DNA of 44,660 bases, taken from Gammaproteobacteria bacterium (GTDB lineage: Bacteria > Pseudomonadota > Gammaproteobacteria > Pseudomonadales > Azotimanducaceae). Below the pieces are notes generated by a model. It was not told where the DNA came from. It did not search any database and was given only the letters and a program-made list of their open reading frames with translations. The stretch spans positions 1 to 44,660 of the forward strand of contig JABGTE010000220.1 in NCBI GenBank assembly GCA_018647445.1, given 5' to 3'. Every line of letters begins with the position of its first letter. Within the stretch, counting starts at the first letter, position 1. Of this stretch, positions 1 to 7,589 are shown in pieces. The position numbers and the translations under genes were made by a program.

Positions 1-78
1 AGTGGCTTCCACATAGTTTTTTTCAGCAAGTGCCGTTTGTAATTCGGGCAGTAACCCGAGGTCTTGAAATTGAGTCAT
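1..78 (-). CDS. DEAD-box RNA helicase, N-terminal fragment (cut by window edge)
   Basis: Only the first 26 codons are present; the gene runs off the left edge. The peptide begins MTQFQDLGLLPELQTAL and continues with an EKNYVEAT segment. This matches the Q-motif region of DEAD-box helicases, where an isolated aromatic residue precedes 'F..LGL.P.L..AL...GY..ATPIQ'. The family unwinds short RNA duplexes using ATP in ribosome assembly or mRNA turnover. The ATG at 76-78 is the only candidate start. Which paralogue (RhlE, SrmB, RhlB type) cannot be decided from this fragment. Confidence 0.75.
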   Translation of the reverse strand, partial: MTQFQDLGLLPELQTALAEKNYVEAT

Positions 79-362
79 AGTAGTCCTGTTGACCGACGAT
101 TAGGCGGGCAGGGAAGCGTGTTTGTCGTTGAAGTCTGGTCTTTGCAACGGGCAGTGCCATTCGATGGCGTGATGAAAGCCGGCGACACCCTTCGAATAGA
201 AGACCAGGAGGGTCTGGTAACCAGCGAGGCGCACCTTACGAGTTAAGGTGCGGAATTGCAACCGTTTATCCAAACCGGCGCGAGCTCAGAACGGTTCGAT
301 GACAATATTTTTTTGACCGGACAAGGAACGGTGGGATTGCGGTACGGACTCATCGGCGGTTG

Positions 363-695
363 CTAAACCGTCTGGTCGATGATTCTTCCGACGAGTTGGT
401 TGGTCGACTTTGCAACCTCAACGCTCGCTTGTAATTGATCCTCAGCCTGCAAACGCTTGAGCATCATGTCTTCAAAATTTGCTTTTCTACCCTGATCGAC
501 TTGGCCGTTGGCGTTGTACGTTTCAACGGGTACTTCCGGCGTCTGTCGAGGGGTGGTTTTTTGACTAGGGGACTGCGGCATAACCGAAAGGTCAGGCTCG
601 CTTGCAGTCGACAGTTCACTGGCGCGCTGTGCGATATCAGCCAGACGTTGGGTGGCGTCTTGAATACCGCTATAGGCTGGTGAGCTCACGTTCAT
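363..695 (-). CDS. Small flagellar rod/hook-like protein
   Basis: A 110-residue protein. Its N-terminus (NVSSPAYSGIQDATQRL) and C-terminus (amphipathic helix ending STNQLVGRIIDQTV) resemble the two ends of FlgC/FlgE-type axial proteins, which pack as a coiled coil. The middle (residues about 30-70) is Pro/Gln/Ser/Thr-rich and probably disordered. It lacks the central beta domain of true rod proteins and is shorter than FlgC (about 135 residues). No other flagellar gene is in the window, so it is an orphan or sits beside flagellar genes elsewhere. The ATG at 695 is the natural start; no strong ribosome site is visible. The role is inferred from the terminal motifs only. Confidence 0.55.
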   Translation of the reverse strand: MNVSSPAYSGIQDATQRLADIAQRASELSTASEPDLSVMPQSPSQKTTPRQTPEVPVETYNANGQVDQGRKANFEDMMLKRLQAEDQLQASVEVAKSTNQLVGRIIDQTV

Positions 696-1006
696 AGTGC
701 CGAGTATAGCGCTTATTCGGCCAGAAGAAACCCAGCGCTGGAGTCGATGTTGATAATCGATCTAGGCGCTTCAAGGGTCTAGCGACACTTAGTGAACAGT
801 CAGTTGGGTAGGGCCTAGATTGATTGCTTCTGGCGCCGAGCAGCGCAGAGAATCATAGGCGTGCCGTGTGGGAATTGCTTTGTTGATCTTCAAAACCCAG
901 CCATCGACGATAAAGTCAGAGGTTTGAGTGCGGACCTGGATTGGGTCGATTCAATATTGTTTCAGTATAGAGCTATGGTGCGGAAACAGGGTCTTAGTTT
1001 GCCGGG
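696..1006. other. Intergenic stretch without a convincing gene
   Basis: It lies between the start of the flagellar-rod-like gene and the 3' end of the SDR gene. An open frame on the plus strand from 861 runs into the SDR gene in antisense and has no family features or ribosome site. No hairpin with a T-tract or tRNA-like fold was seen. Confidence 0.4.
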
Positions 1007-1861
1007 TCAGAAGCTTGACGCGTCAAATGTATCTGCTGGCAAGCCCACGGCCTTTAGGCTGTACTCCCAGAGCTCGGACCTAAGCGGTCGATCCTGTGCG
1101 CTGGGCGAAGGTGTTTTGATGACACATTGATCAAAATAGGTGCCAGTGGTCTCATTTAGGTCCGGGTCGGACGCGAGCAGGATGCTAGTTTTAGCGCCAG
1201 CCTCGGGGGTGATGAAGATCAAACCTAAAAGTTTCCGGATGGGCCAAGGCAAGTCACGAACGATATCGGTCGCAACCCCGCCTGGATGTAGGACATTAGA
1301 TGTTACCTGAGTACCTGAGAGACGGTTTGCTAACTCAACTGCGAATAGGACATTGGCCAACTTAGACTGGCCATAGGCGCGTTGTCCGCTGTACTGTGTT
1401 TCGGCTTTAAATGACCCGAAGTCCAGTTTCCCTTTTTGATGCATCATCGAAGACACGGTCACAATGCGGGCGCTGGGTTGTCCAAGCATGAGTGGTATTA
1501 GTAATTGGGTTAGCAAAAAGTGGCTGAGGTGGTTGACCCCAAATTGCATTTCGAAGCCTTGTTGGGTCAGCTGTTGTTTGGTCGGGAAAAGACCCGCGTT
1601 GTTGATCAGTACATCGAGTTGGCTGTATTCGGCGAGATACGCATCAGCCAGCCGCCGAACGCTTTCGAGGTCCGACAAATCTACCGGTAAATGGCGCGCA
1701 TTCGGGCCTAACGCCGCAAGGGCTGCATCGGTCTTGGCCGACGCTCGACTGGCAATAATCACCTCAGCGCCTTGGGCAATCAGCGCTTTGGCTGTTTCGA
1801 AGCCAATGCCACCGTTGCCCCCTGTGATCAGAATTTTCTTGCTGTGCATCGGATAGCTCAT
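1007..1861 (-). CDS. Short-chain dehydrogenase/reductase (retinol-dehydrogenase-like)
   Basis: A classical SDR with a Rossmann fold. The cofactor motif TGGNGGIG is near residue 11, the structural NNAG motif follows (LINNAG), and the active site has the SS pair (VTVSSM) and Y-G-Q-S-K. The C-terminal part (LHPGGVATDI) is typical of the WW-domain oxidoreductase / retinol dehydrogenase branch, which oxidises or reduces lipophilic alcohols and ketones with NADP(H). The frame is open further upstream to 1933, but the ATG at 1861 (MSYPMHSKK) puts the cofactor motif at the usual distance and has GGGA 8 bases upstream. About 284 residues. The substrate is unknown. It is divergent from the thiolase gene, so they may share a control region. 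Confidence 0.85.
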   Translation of the reverse strand: MSYPMHSKKILITGGNGGIGFETAKALIAQGAEVIIASRASAKTDAALAALGPNARHLPVDLSDLESVRRLADAYLAEYSQLDVLINNAGLFPTKQQLTQQGFEMQFGVNHLSHFLLTQLLIPLMLGQPSARIVTVSSMMHQKGKLDFGSFKAETQYSGQRAYGQSKLANVLFAVELANRLSGTQVTSNVLHPGGVATDIVRDLPWPIRKLLGLIFITPEAGAKTSILLASDPDLNETTGTYFDQCVIKTPSPSAQDRPLRSELWEYSLKAVGLPADTFDASSF

Positions 1862-2002
1862 GGTTAATCCCGAAAAGTTAGGCGACAGTGAAAAGTTTAA
1901 CATGTGGCGGGCATTTGTTAAGACGCCTCGCATTGACTTTGATTCGGCCCAGCTCTATGTTGCAGGGGTAAAATGATCCGTTAAAAGCGATAAGGAGACA
2001 GT

Positions 2003-3187
2003 ATGAGTCAGCGCGTCAAAGTAGCCGGTGTCGGCATGATTCCATTTACCAAGCCCGGTGCCAGTGATGATTATCCGGTCATGGGTGAGACGGCTGCTCG
2101 GTTGGCCTTGGAAGATGCAGGAATCGATTATAAGCACGTTCAGCAAGCCTACGTCGGCTACGTCTACGGGGATTCTACCTCCGGGCAGGCCGCGCTATAT
2201 GGTTTGGGGTTAACCGGTATTCCGGTCGTAAACGTTAATAACAACTGCGCCACGGGCTCATCGGCTTTATTTCTAGCGCGACAAGCTGTTGCGGCCGGTG
2301 TGGTCGATTGCGCTTTGGCGCTTGGTTTTGAGCAGATGAATCCAGGGGCCTTAGGGTCTGCTTTTTCTGACCGTCCAAGCCCGCTTAAACGATTTTTTAA
2401 AGCGCGAAAGGCGCTGCAGGGGACCGACAAGATGGCGCCGGATGCTGCGCAATACTTTGGTGGCGCGGGTAAGGAGTATGCTGAGCAATATGGTACGCGA
2501 GATGAAACTTTCGCGAAGATTTCAGCCAAAGCACGGATCCATGCGGCAAACAATCCCTACGCCGTATTCCGAGATCTACTCAGCGTTGAGGAAATCATGG
2601 CCTCGCCCCATATCTATGGGCCGTTAACGCGATATCAGTGTTGTCCGCCGACCTGCGGCGCTGCAGCAGCGATTATCTGTAGTGAAGATTTTGCTCGCAA
2701 GCATGGGTTAAACAACGCCATCACGATTAAAGCGCAAGCTATGACCACCGACTTTGAAAGCACGTTGGAGGCTGGGTCCTTGCGCAAGCTAGTTGGTGTC
2801 GACATGGCAAAGGCCGCCGCCGACCAAGTGTACGAAGCTGCTGGGATCGGACCGGAAGATATTCAAGTAGTTGAGCTCCATGACTGCTTCACCGCGAATG
2901 AACTGTTGACCTATGAAGCCCTCGGATTGACTGCAGAGGGTACGGCTGAAAAATTCATCTGGGACGGTGACAATACTTATGGTGGTCGGGTTGTGACCAA
3001 TCCATCGGGCGGGCTGCTATCCAAAGGTCATCCGCTCGGTGCGACAGGCTTAGCGCAGTGCACTGAGCTTGTTTGGCAGTTGCGGGGGGATGCCGGTCCG
3101 AGGCAGGTATCGGGCGCACGGCATGGTCTGCAGCATAATTTGGGGTTGGGTGGAGCGTGTGTTGTTACCTTGTACAGTGCTGATTAA
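2003..3187 (+). CDS. SCP-x-type thiolase / lipid-transfer acetyl-CoA acetyltransferase
   Basis: A 394-residue thiolase-fold enzyme. The nucleophile cysteine is Cys82 in NNNCATGSS. HDCFTANE (about residue 293) and the GHPLGATG loop with His343 supply the remaining active-site residues. Sequence style matches the sterol-carrier-protein-x/Ltp branch, which cleaves 3-ketoacyl-CoA or, in Ltp2-type members, retro-aldol substrates from sterol or branched side chains. There is no C-terminal SCP2 domain, and no DUF35 partner is encoded next to it. A good ribosome site (AAGGAGA, 7 bases upstream) supports this ATG. Thiolytic activity is likely; the natural substrate cannot be read from sequence. Confidence 0.87.
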   Translation: MSQRVKVAGVGMIPFTKPGASDDYPVMGETAARLALEDAGIDYKHVQQAYVGYVYGDSTSGQAALYGLGLTGIPVVNVNNNCATGSSALFLARQAVAAGVVDCALALGFEQMNPGALGSAFSDRPSPLKRFFKARKALQGTDKMAPDAAQYFGGAGKEYAEQYGTRDETFAKISAKARIHAANNPYAVFRDLLSVEEIMASPHIYGPLTRYQCCPPTCGAAAAIICSEDFARKHGLNNAITIKAQAMTTDFESTLEAGSLRKLVGVDMAKAAADQVYEAAGIGPEDIQVVELHDCFTANELLTYEALGLTAEGTAEKFIWDGDNTYGGRVVTNPSGGLLSKGHPLGATGLAQCTELVWQLRGDAGPRQVSGARHGLQHNLGLGGACVVTLYSAD

Positions 3188-3262
3188 ATGCTTTTAGAGG
3201 CTCTTGCTTGATGGGCTCATCGCGAGCGCCTGCCCAAGGCGAGCAATTAAGGAACCTGACCG

Positions 3263-3760
3263 ATGCCAAAACTAACTGCGGCTGAGCAGCAAGCGCTTCT
3301 CACAGAGTCGGGGATCGTGATGCGAATCGGCGTCATAGATGACACTGGCGCGCCCTATGTGACGCCGATTTGGTTTTGGTATGAAGATGGGTTCATTTAT
3401 TTTACTCCCCGGCAGAAATCGGCTTGGTTTAAAAGCTTGAAACGAGATCCCAGAGTATCCCTTTGTATTGATGAGCAGGCGCTGCCTTATCGCAAGGTTT
3501 TGATTAATGGGAATGCCCAATTGGAGTTTGATGTTGGCAAGGACGCGCTTTGGCGTGCGACCTACAAAAAAATGGCTGCAAAGTACGTTGGCAGTAATGG
3601 TGCTCAAAAGTACGTTTCTGACACGATTGATCAACCTCGAGCCCTGTTTAGGGTCCAGCTTGCGGAGGCCGTGGTGAGCAGTTGGCGGATGCCGGTTGCG
3701 GATGAGCCTCAAATGGGCATCTGGGCTAAGCGTTATTTCGTCCCAGGCACTGAGTTCTGA
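3263..3760 (+). CDS. Pyridoxamine 5'-phosphate oxidase-like flavoprotein
   Basis: A 165-residue split-barrel FMN/F420-binding protein. The early part (GVIDDTGAPYVTPIWFWYEDG, then FTPRQKSAWFKSLKRDPRVSLCID) is the standard beta-strand pattern of the PPOX class: substrate-side strand, 'vtPiwf' strand, then a K..n....P.v.l segment. These proteins reduce small substrates or bind flavin or heme; many are uncharacterised. AAGGAAC lies 9 bases before the ATG. It follows the thiolase gene by 75 bases in the same direction and may be co-transcribed. Its 3' end overlaps the convergent gene at 3733 by 28 bases. Confidence 0.75.
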   Translation: MPKLTAAEQQALLTESGIVMRIGVIDDTGAPYVTPIWFWYEDGFIYFTPRQKSAWFKSLKRDPRVSLCIDEQALPYRKVLINGNAQLEFDVGKDALWRATYKKMAAKYVGSNGAQKYVSDTIDQPRALFRVQLAEAVVSSWRMPVADEPQMGIWAKRYFVPGTEF

Positions 3761-4575
3761 TCCTTCAATTGTGCGGTGCCCAGCAGCGGGCTTAGCATCT
3801 CGGCAAGGCTCGACCCATCGCCAAGAAATGGATTTCGGAGTCGATGCACTTCGCGCTTTGCAAGGTCGAGGGCGTAGAGTTGCGCGCCGAAGTGCTGCTC
3901 GAACAGGTTGAGTAAACCACCAGCGCGTTGATGTTCATTGAGGGCAGCCGTCAGCTGCGCCTGCAGGACGAGGGCCTTTGGGTGACAGTAAAACTGCAAT
4001 GGCATGGGGTAATACAAGACCTGTCCGGTCGCGATCACGAGTTCTGGGAACGGTTTGCCGAAGTCCTCAAAAATTGCCTGCACCTCGTTCGCGCCCAGGC
4101 ACAGGTAGTCCACAGCGCCGCAGGCAACTTGCTCGAAGCAGGCTTCAAGGCTTGGTTGAGTGGCTACGCAATAGCCATTGGCCTGAAAAATTGGCACATC
4201 CGCCCAGTCCGCCGGTAGGGCGATAGTTGCCGCTTTGAACGGCGTGGCAGTCGTCGCATGAATGCGGGCGTGTTGATCCCGCCGATATATTGGAATCCGG
4301 CAACCCAAGATGCCAAAGGCTATTGGGCAAGAGATGATCCGTTTTTGAACGGCATCAAATTTCGGATTACCGGCGACCGTTACAAGTAAGTCAAAACCTT
4401 CATCAAAAATATCTGCTTCAGCCTGAGCGGTTAGGCGGTCGCTGTGATCCACTTGAAGTACCATGTTCGGGTCGATCAGTGACAGTAGTTGTTGCGTCAG
4501 GTCGGCTTCGTAGCGGCGCCTAGGCGCAGATTTGTTGCCATTCCAGAACCGAATGTGGGCTGGCTTGGAGCTCAT
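3733..4575 (-). CDS. Periplasmic-binding-protein-fold protein without signal peptide
   Basis: A 280-residue protein with the alternating alpha/beta pattern of type 2 periplasmic binding proteins of the PhnD/transferrin-like kind: an early 'IRFWNGN' strand, a 'DLLVTVAGNP' strand, then a 'ACGAVDYLCLGANEV' segment like the 'G.vDa...g' hinge region. No hydrophobic signal sequence precedes it, so it may be cytoplasmic, or a real start was missed. It lies 49 bases downstream of tspO on the same strand, so the two are probably co-transcribed. The ligand is unknown; no permease or ATPase gene is adjacent. Assignment to the fold is moderately sure, function is not. Confidence 0.55.
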   Translation of the reverse strand: MSSKPAHIRFWNGNKSAPRRRYEADLTQQLLSLIDPNMVLQVDHSDRLTAQAEADIFDEGFDLLVTVAGNPKFDAVQKRIISCPIAFGILGCRIPIYRRDQHARIHATTATPFKAATIALPADWADVPIFQANGYCVATQPSLEACFEQVACGAVDYLCLGANEVQAIFEDFGKPFPELVIATGQVLYYPMPLQFYCHPKALVLQAQLTAALNEHQRAGGLLNLFEQHFGAQLYALDLAKREVHRLRNPFLGDGSSLAEMLSPLLGTAQLKDQNSVPGTK

Positions 4576-4624
4576 AAACGAGGCCTGCGGGTCAAATGTT
4601 TGCCGGGCGGTTGAGCGCGTCTCA

Positions 4625-5134
4625 TTAAAACGCGAGGCTGACAGGGTTGAGCTGCCAAAGCGCCCAGTTTAGCGCGGCAGCAAAGGTCACCCATAGTGCA
4701 TAAGGCACCAGAGTAAGCGCGCTTAGACCATCGATGTGGCGGGCACTTTGGATTAGGCGCGCAATTACGAGCAGTAATATTAAAATATTGATTAGGGCCA
4801 GCGCTCCCCAATGCCAGACAAAAAATACCCAAGACCACAGACCGTTTAAAAACAGCTGCCCGTAGAACAGCCTTAACGCTGGGTGGGTAAAGGCTAAAGT
4901 TCGCCGCCAGATACGATAACCAGAATAGGCCATCATGATATACAGCGTTGTCCACACCGGGCCGAACAGCCAAGCCGGTGGTGCCCAAGTTGGCTGGGTG
5001 AGCGCGGCATAAAAGCTGCTGGCCTGAATTGACCCGGTACTGCCGATAACCGCCGTCAGGCTCGTGACACCGAAGAGCATGATCCCGGCCTTGACTCGAG
5101 ATCCGCGCGAGACGATTGGATTAACGGCAAGCAT
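4625..5134 (-). CDS. tspO: TspO/MBR (translocator protein) family
   Basis: A 169-residue membrane protein with five predicted helices. It carries the TspO signature: the WAPPAWLFGPVWTTLY segment (about residues 50-65), then YSGYRIW, and an 'ALNWALWQLNP' end corresponding to the conserved 'AtyLN..iW.LN' last helix. TspO binds porphyrins and cholesterol-like molecules and in bacteria is linked to tetrapyrrole or stress control. AAAGGA upstream of the ATG at 5134 supports the start. The next gene downstream is the binding-protein-like 3733-4575, an unusual partner for TspO. Confidence 0.88.
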   Translation of the reverse strand: MLAVNPIVSRGSRVKAGIMLFGVTSLTAVIGSTGSIQASSFYAALTQPTWAPPAWLFGPVWTTLYIMMAYSGYRIWRRTLAFTHPALRLFYGQLFLNGLWSWVFFVWHWGALALINILILLLVIARLIQSARHIDGLSALTLVPYALWVTFAAALNWALWQLNPVSLAF

Positions 5135-5280
5135 AGGGCAGTCCTTTTAGCGTTATGTGACGATACGCTGCATCACTGAGCTTTTCAGCAGGAAATTTGT
5201 CTTTAACCACGGGATGCTCATCTCAATCAACAGCCTACGGGGCAGTCTAGACTCAAAGTGAATGCCGAACAAAAAATCGC

Positions 5281-5412
5281 CTAGAAAGGGCGCATTGACG
5301 CGCCAATCGAGGTGTTTTGGCTGGCGTTCTGCAAGGTTGTGATTGCAATGAATACGATCCCGATTGTTACTGCAACGGCAATCACGACAACGGGTGTGCT
5401 TACACGGTTCAT
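5281..5412 (-). CDS. Candidate 43-residue single-span membrane peptide
   Basis: A short frame (ATG at 5412, TAG at 5281) encoding a peptide that starts MNRVSTPVVVIAVAVTIG and keeps a hydrophobic run of about 18 residues (8-25), followed by a polar tail NASQNTS and ending MRPF. Only Arg3 precedes the span, so an N-in topology is plausible. GGAAG lies 10 bases before the ATG. The clean hydrophobic profile and polar tail look like a real small membrane protein, but chance cannot be excluded. No known family was recognised. Confidence 0.4.
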   Translation of the reverse strand: MNRVSTPVVVIAVAVTIGIVFIAITTLQNASQNTSIGASMRPF

Positions 5413-5520
5413 AGTATTCAAGCTTCCTAAAGCGGTTCTCTTCCTGATTCAGCGGCGACTTGATGCACTGAATAGGGTGAACCAGTCCGTTTATAACGGC
5501 TGAATGTGTTGACGCATGGT

Positions 5521-5550
5521 TTGTGACAGTGGTTTAGTTAAACCTATCAT
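5521..5550 (+). promoter_or_regulatory. Candidate promoter with 14-bp dyad operator for the BVMO gene
   Basis: TTGTGA (5521-5526) and TATCAT (5545-5550) are spaced 18 bases and match the sigma-70 consensus at 4/6 and 5/6. The spacer contains a perfect inverted repeat GGTTTA-GT-TAAACC at 5531-5544. A dyad lying between -35 and -10 is the classic arrangement for repression by a TetR- or MarR-type protein. The transcript would start near 5557, about 64 bases before the ATG at 5621. No such regulator is encoded nearby. Confidence 0.4.
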
Positions 5551-5620
5551 CATGGTCTGTTAACGAGTGGCCATTTTGAACTAAAAAATAAAGCGGTTAA
5601 GCCGCATCAAAGGACCTTCA

Positions 5621-7561
5621 ATGACCTTACCGGGAACGAATGAGACGCTTCGCGAAGCGTTGCAAGATGTGAATACACCTAACCTGTTGTTGGTCTTGGC
5701 AACCATTACGGGCGATGACATTTGGCTGAGCGAACGATATGCCCCTGCACCGATCGAGGCGCCTGAGGGGAGTTTGTTTCCGGATGACTCGGGTGGCTAC
5801 AGCCCTGAGCTCACCTCCGATATCCGCGAGCAGGCTATTTCAATCCTATCCGAGGTTCGCGACGGACAACGATCGGTCGGCCAAGCGCCCAGCCTGACCC
5901 GTTTTCATCAGATGTTGGCGTTTTCAACGGGCGAGGACGTTGAGATTGGAACCGCAGAAATGTTGATGGAAGAAACCCGTTTTAAAAATCGCGATAGCCA
6001 GTGGTTGCCAACGCTACAAGCTGCTGTCGGTCAAGGTCAGGCGGCCGATTTTCGGGTGCTCATTGTTGGCGCAGGTATGTCCGGTCTGGGCACTGCCGCC
6101 AAATTAAAAGAAGCAGGCATTGCCTTTACTATTCTCGAAAAAAATGACGCAGTGGGTGGGACTTGGTACGAAAACCGGTATCCGGACTGTGGTGTGGATA
6201 CGCCGAATCATTTTTATTCCTACTCGTTTCATCGGAATCCGAATTGGTCCGGATACTTCTCTAAGCGGGATGAGCTTCACGCTTATTTCGAGGAGTGTGC
6301 GGATGAATTTAATGTCCGAGAACATATCCAGTTTGGCTGTTCTGTGACCCGCATGGTCTATGACGAAGACCTTAATTCCTGGTCAGTGTCTTATTCACGC
6401 GGCGGTGAACAGCAGACCGAGACATTTAATGCGGTAGTCAGTGCGGTCGGTCAGTTGAATCAGCCGTCGATACCGAATATTGAGGGCCTGTCGTCTTTTC
6501 AGGGCGCAATGTGGCATTCCGCAAGATGGCGCGACGAGGATCTTACTGGCAAGCGCGTCGGGGTGATTGGGACCGGCTGCAGTTGTGTTCAGCTCTTGCC
6601 AAAGACGGCTGATCGGGCGGGGCATACATTTGTCTTTCAGCGAACGCCGCATTGGGTCGCACCGGCTCGAGATTATTATAAACCCGTTGAGCCTGGCTTA
6701 ATTTGGGCTTTGAATCACATCCCCTACTATGCAGAATTTCATCGTGCTCGGATGATCCTGATCTTTGGTGATCGGTCTTGGCCCGCGGTGGTGGTCGATC
6801 CTGCTTGGAAAGATCAATCTGTTTCCGTGAATGAGGCTAATCACGCCATGCGTGAGGTGCTGATTGATTTTGTTAAAACGGGCTTAGGACCGAAACAAGA
6901 CTATGTGCCCCATTGTGTCCCAGATTTTCCCGTCTGGGGAAAGCGGTTGATTGTTGATAATGGCTGGTATGAAACCCTCGCTAGGGCCGATGTCAGTTTG
7001 GTTGCCGATGGCATTGCCCGGATCACAGAAACCGGGGTTGAAACGAGCAATGGTGAACACCATCCGATCGATGTATTGATCCTTGCGACGGGTTTTAAGT
7101 CCAATGAATTGCTGTCACCCATGCAGGTATTAGGGCTTGGCGGGCAAGACCTAACAGGCGTCTGGGGTGATGCTGCCAACGCCTATAAGGGTACTAATAT
7201 GCCGGGCTTTCCAAATTTGTTTTTCTTGTATGGTCCCAATACGAATATCGTGCATGGTGGCAGCATTATTTATCAAATCGAATGTCAGATACACTATGTG
7301 ATGCAGTGTTTAGCGCTCCTCGTGTCCAACGATATTAAGGCGCTTGATGTGCGCGAAGAAATCAATGATCAATACAATAAAGAGGTCCAAGCGATCAGTG
7401 GGCAGCTCGCCTGGGGGCATCCGAGTGTTGAGAGTTGGTATAAAAACCAATCGGGCCAGGTGATCAATAATTCGCCATTTAGTTTGCAAAAATTTTGGGC
7501 GGTCACCCACGACTTAGAACCCTCGGACTACAGGCTGTTGAGAGCTGGCTCAAATTCTTAG
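5621..7561 (+). CDS. Type I Baeyer-Villiger monooxygenase, HAPMO-like with N-terminal extension
   Basis: A 646-residue flavin monooxygenase. After an N-terminal extension of about 145 residues comes the FAD Rossmann motif GAGMSG (from residue 150), the 'GGTWYENRYPDCGVD' segment, the Baeyer-Villiger fingerprint F-x-G-x3-H-x3-W (residues 293-303, FQGAMWHSARW) and the second nucleotide motif GTGCSC for NADPH. Such enzymes insert oxygen beside a ketone to give an ester or lactone. The size and extension match 4-hydroxyacetophenone monooxygenase (about 640 residues) rather than cyclohexanone monooxygenase (about 540). The second dinucleotide motif ends in Cys instead of the usual Gly/Ala (GxGxxC). 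The substrate is probably an aryl or cyclic ketone; this is inference. Confidence 0.87.
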   Translation: MTLPGTNETLREALQDVNTPNLLLVLATITGDDIWLSERYAPAPIEAPEGSLFPDDSGGYSPELTSDIREQAISILSEVRDGQRSVGQAPSLTRFHQMLAFSTGEDVEIGTAEMLMEETRFKNRDSQWLPTLQAAVGQGQAADFRVLIVGAGMSGLGTAAKLKEAGIAFTILEKNDAVGGTWYENRYPDCGVDTPNHFYSYSFHRNPNWSGYFSKRDELHAYFEECADEFNVREHIQFGCSVTRMVYDEDLNSWSVSYSRGGEQQTETFNAVVSAVGQLNQPSIPNIEGLSSFQGAMWHSARWRDEDLTGKRVGVIGTGCSCVQLLPKTADRAGHTFVFQRTPHWVAPARDYYKPVEPGLIWALNHIPYYAEFHRARMILIFGDRSWPAVVVDPAWKDQSVSVNEANHAMREVLIDFVKTGLGPKQDYVPHCVPDFPVWGKRLIVDNGWYETLARADVSLVADGIARITETGVETSNGEHHPIDVLILATGFKSNELLSPMQVLGLGGQDLTGVWGDAANAYKGTNMPGFPNLFFLYGPNTNIVHGGSIIYQIECQIHYVMQCLALLVSNDIKALDVREEINDQYNKEVQAISGQLAWGHPSVESWYKNQSGQVINNSPFSLQKFWAVTHDLEPSDYRLLRAGSNS

Positions 7562-7589
7562 CGCTTTTTTAGAGGCTTATTTTGGGGCC

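Larger units (their letters stand above)
5135..5620. other. Divergent intergenic region between tspO and the Baeyer-Villiger monooxygenase gene
   Basis: It holds the 5' side of tspO, a 43-codon membrane peptide frame on the minus strand (5281-5412) and a candidate promoter with a palindromic operator (5521-5550). The rest shows no gene. An open frame on the plus strand (5312-5503) is antisense to the small peptide and is not considered real. Confidence 0.5.

Noticed and set aside
64-246. Open frame on the plus strand over the helicase start region
   Set aside because: It starts at TTG with no ribosome site and no protein-family features, and overlaps the helicase start in antisense.
861-1130. 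Plus-strand frame overlapping the SDR gene end
   Set aside because: No family features; antisense to a well-supported gene.
3188-3262. Hairpin after the thiolase gene as a terminator
   Set aside because: GC-rich segments do not form a clean stem with a T-tract, so transcription probably continues into the flavoprotein gene.
5312-5503. Plus-strand frame in the tspO/BVMO gap
   Set aside because: It is antisense to the small membrane peptide frame, whose hydrophobic pattern and start are better.
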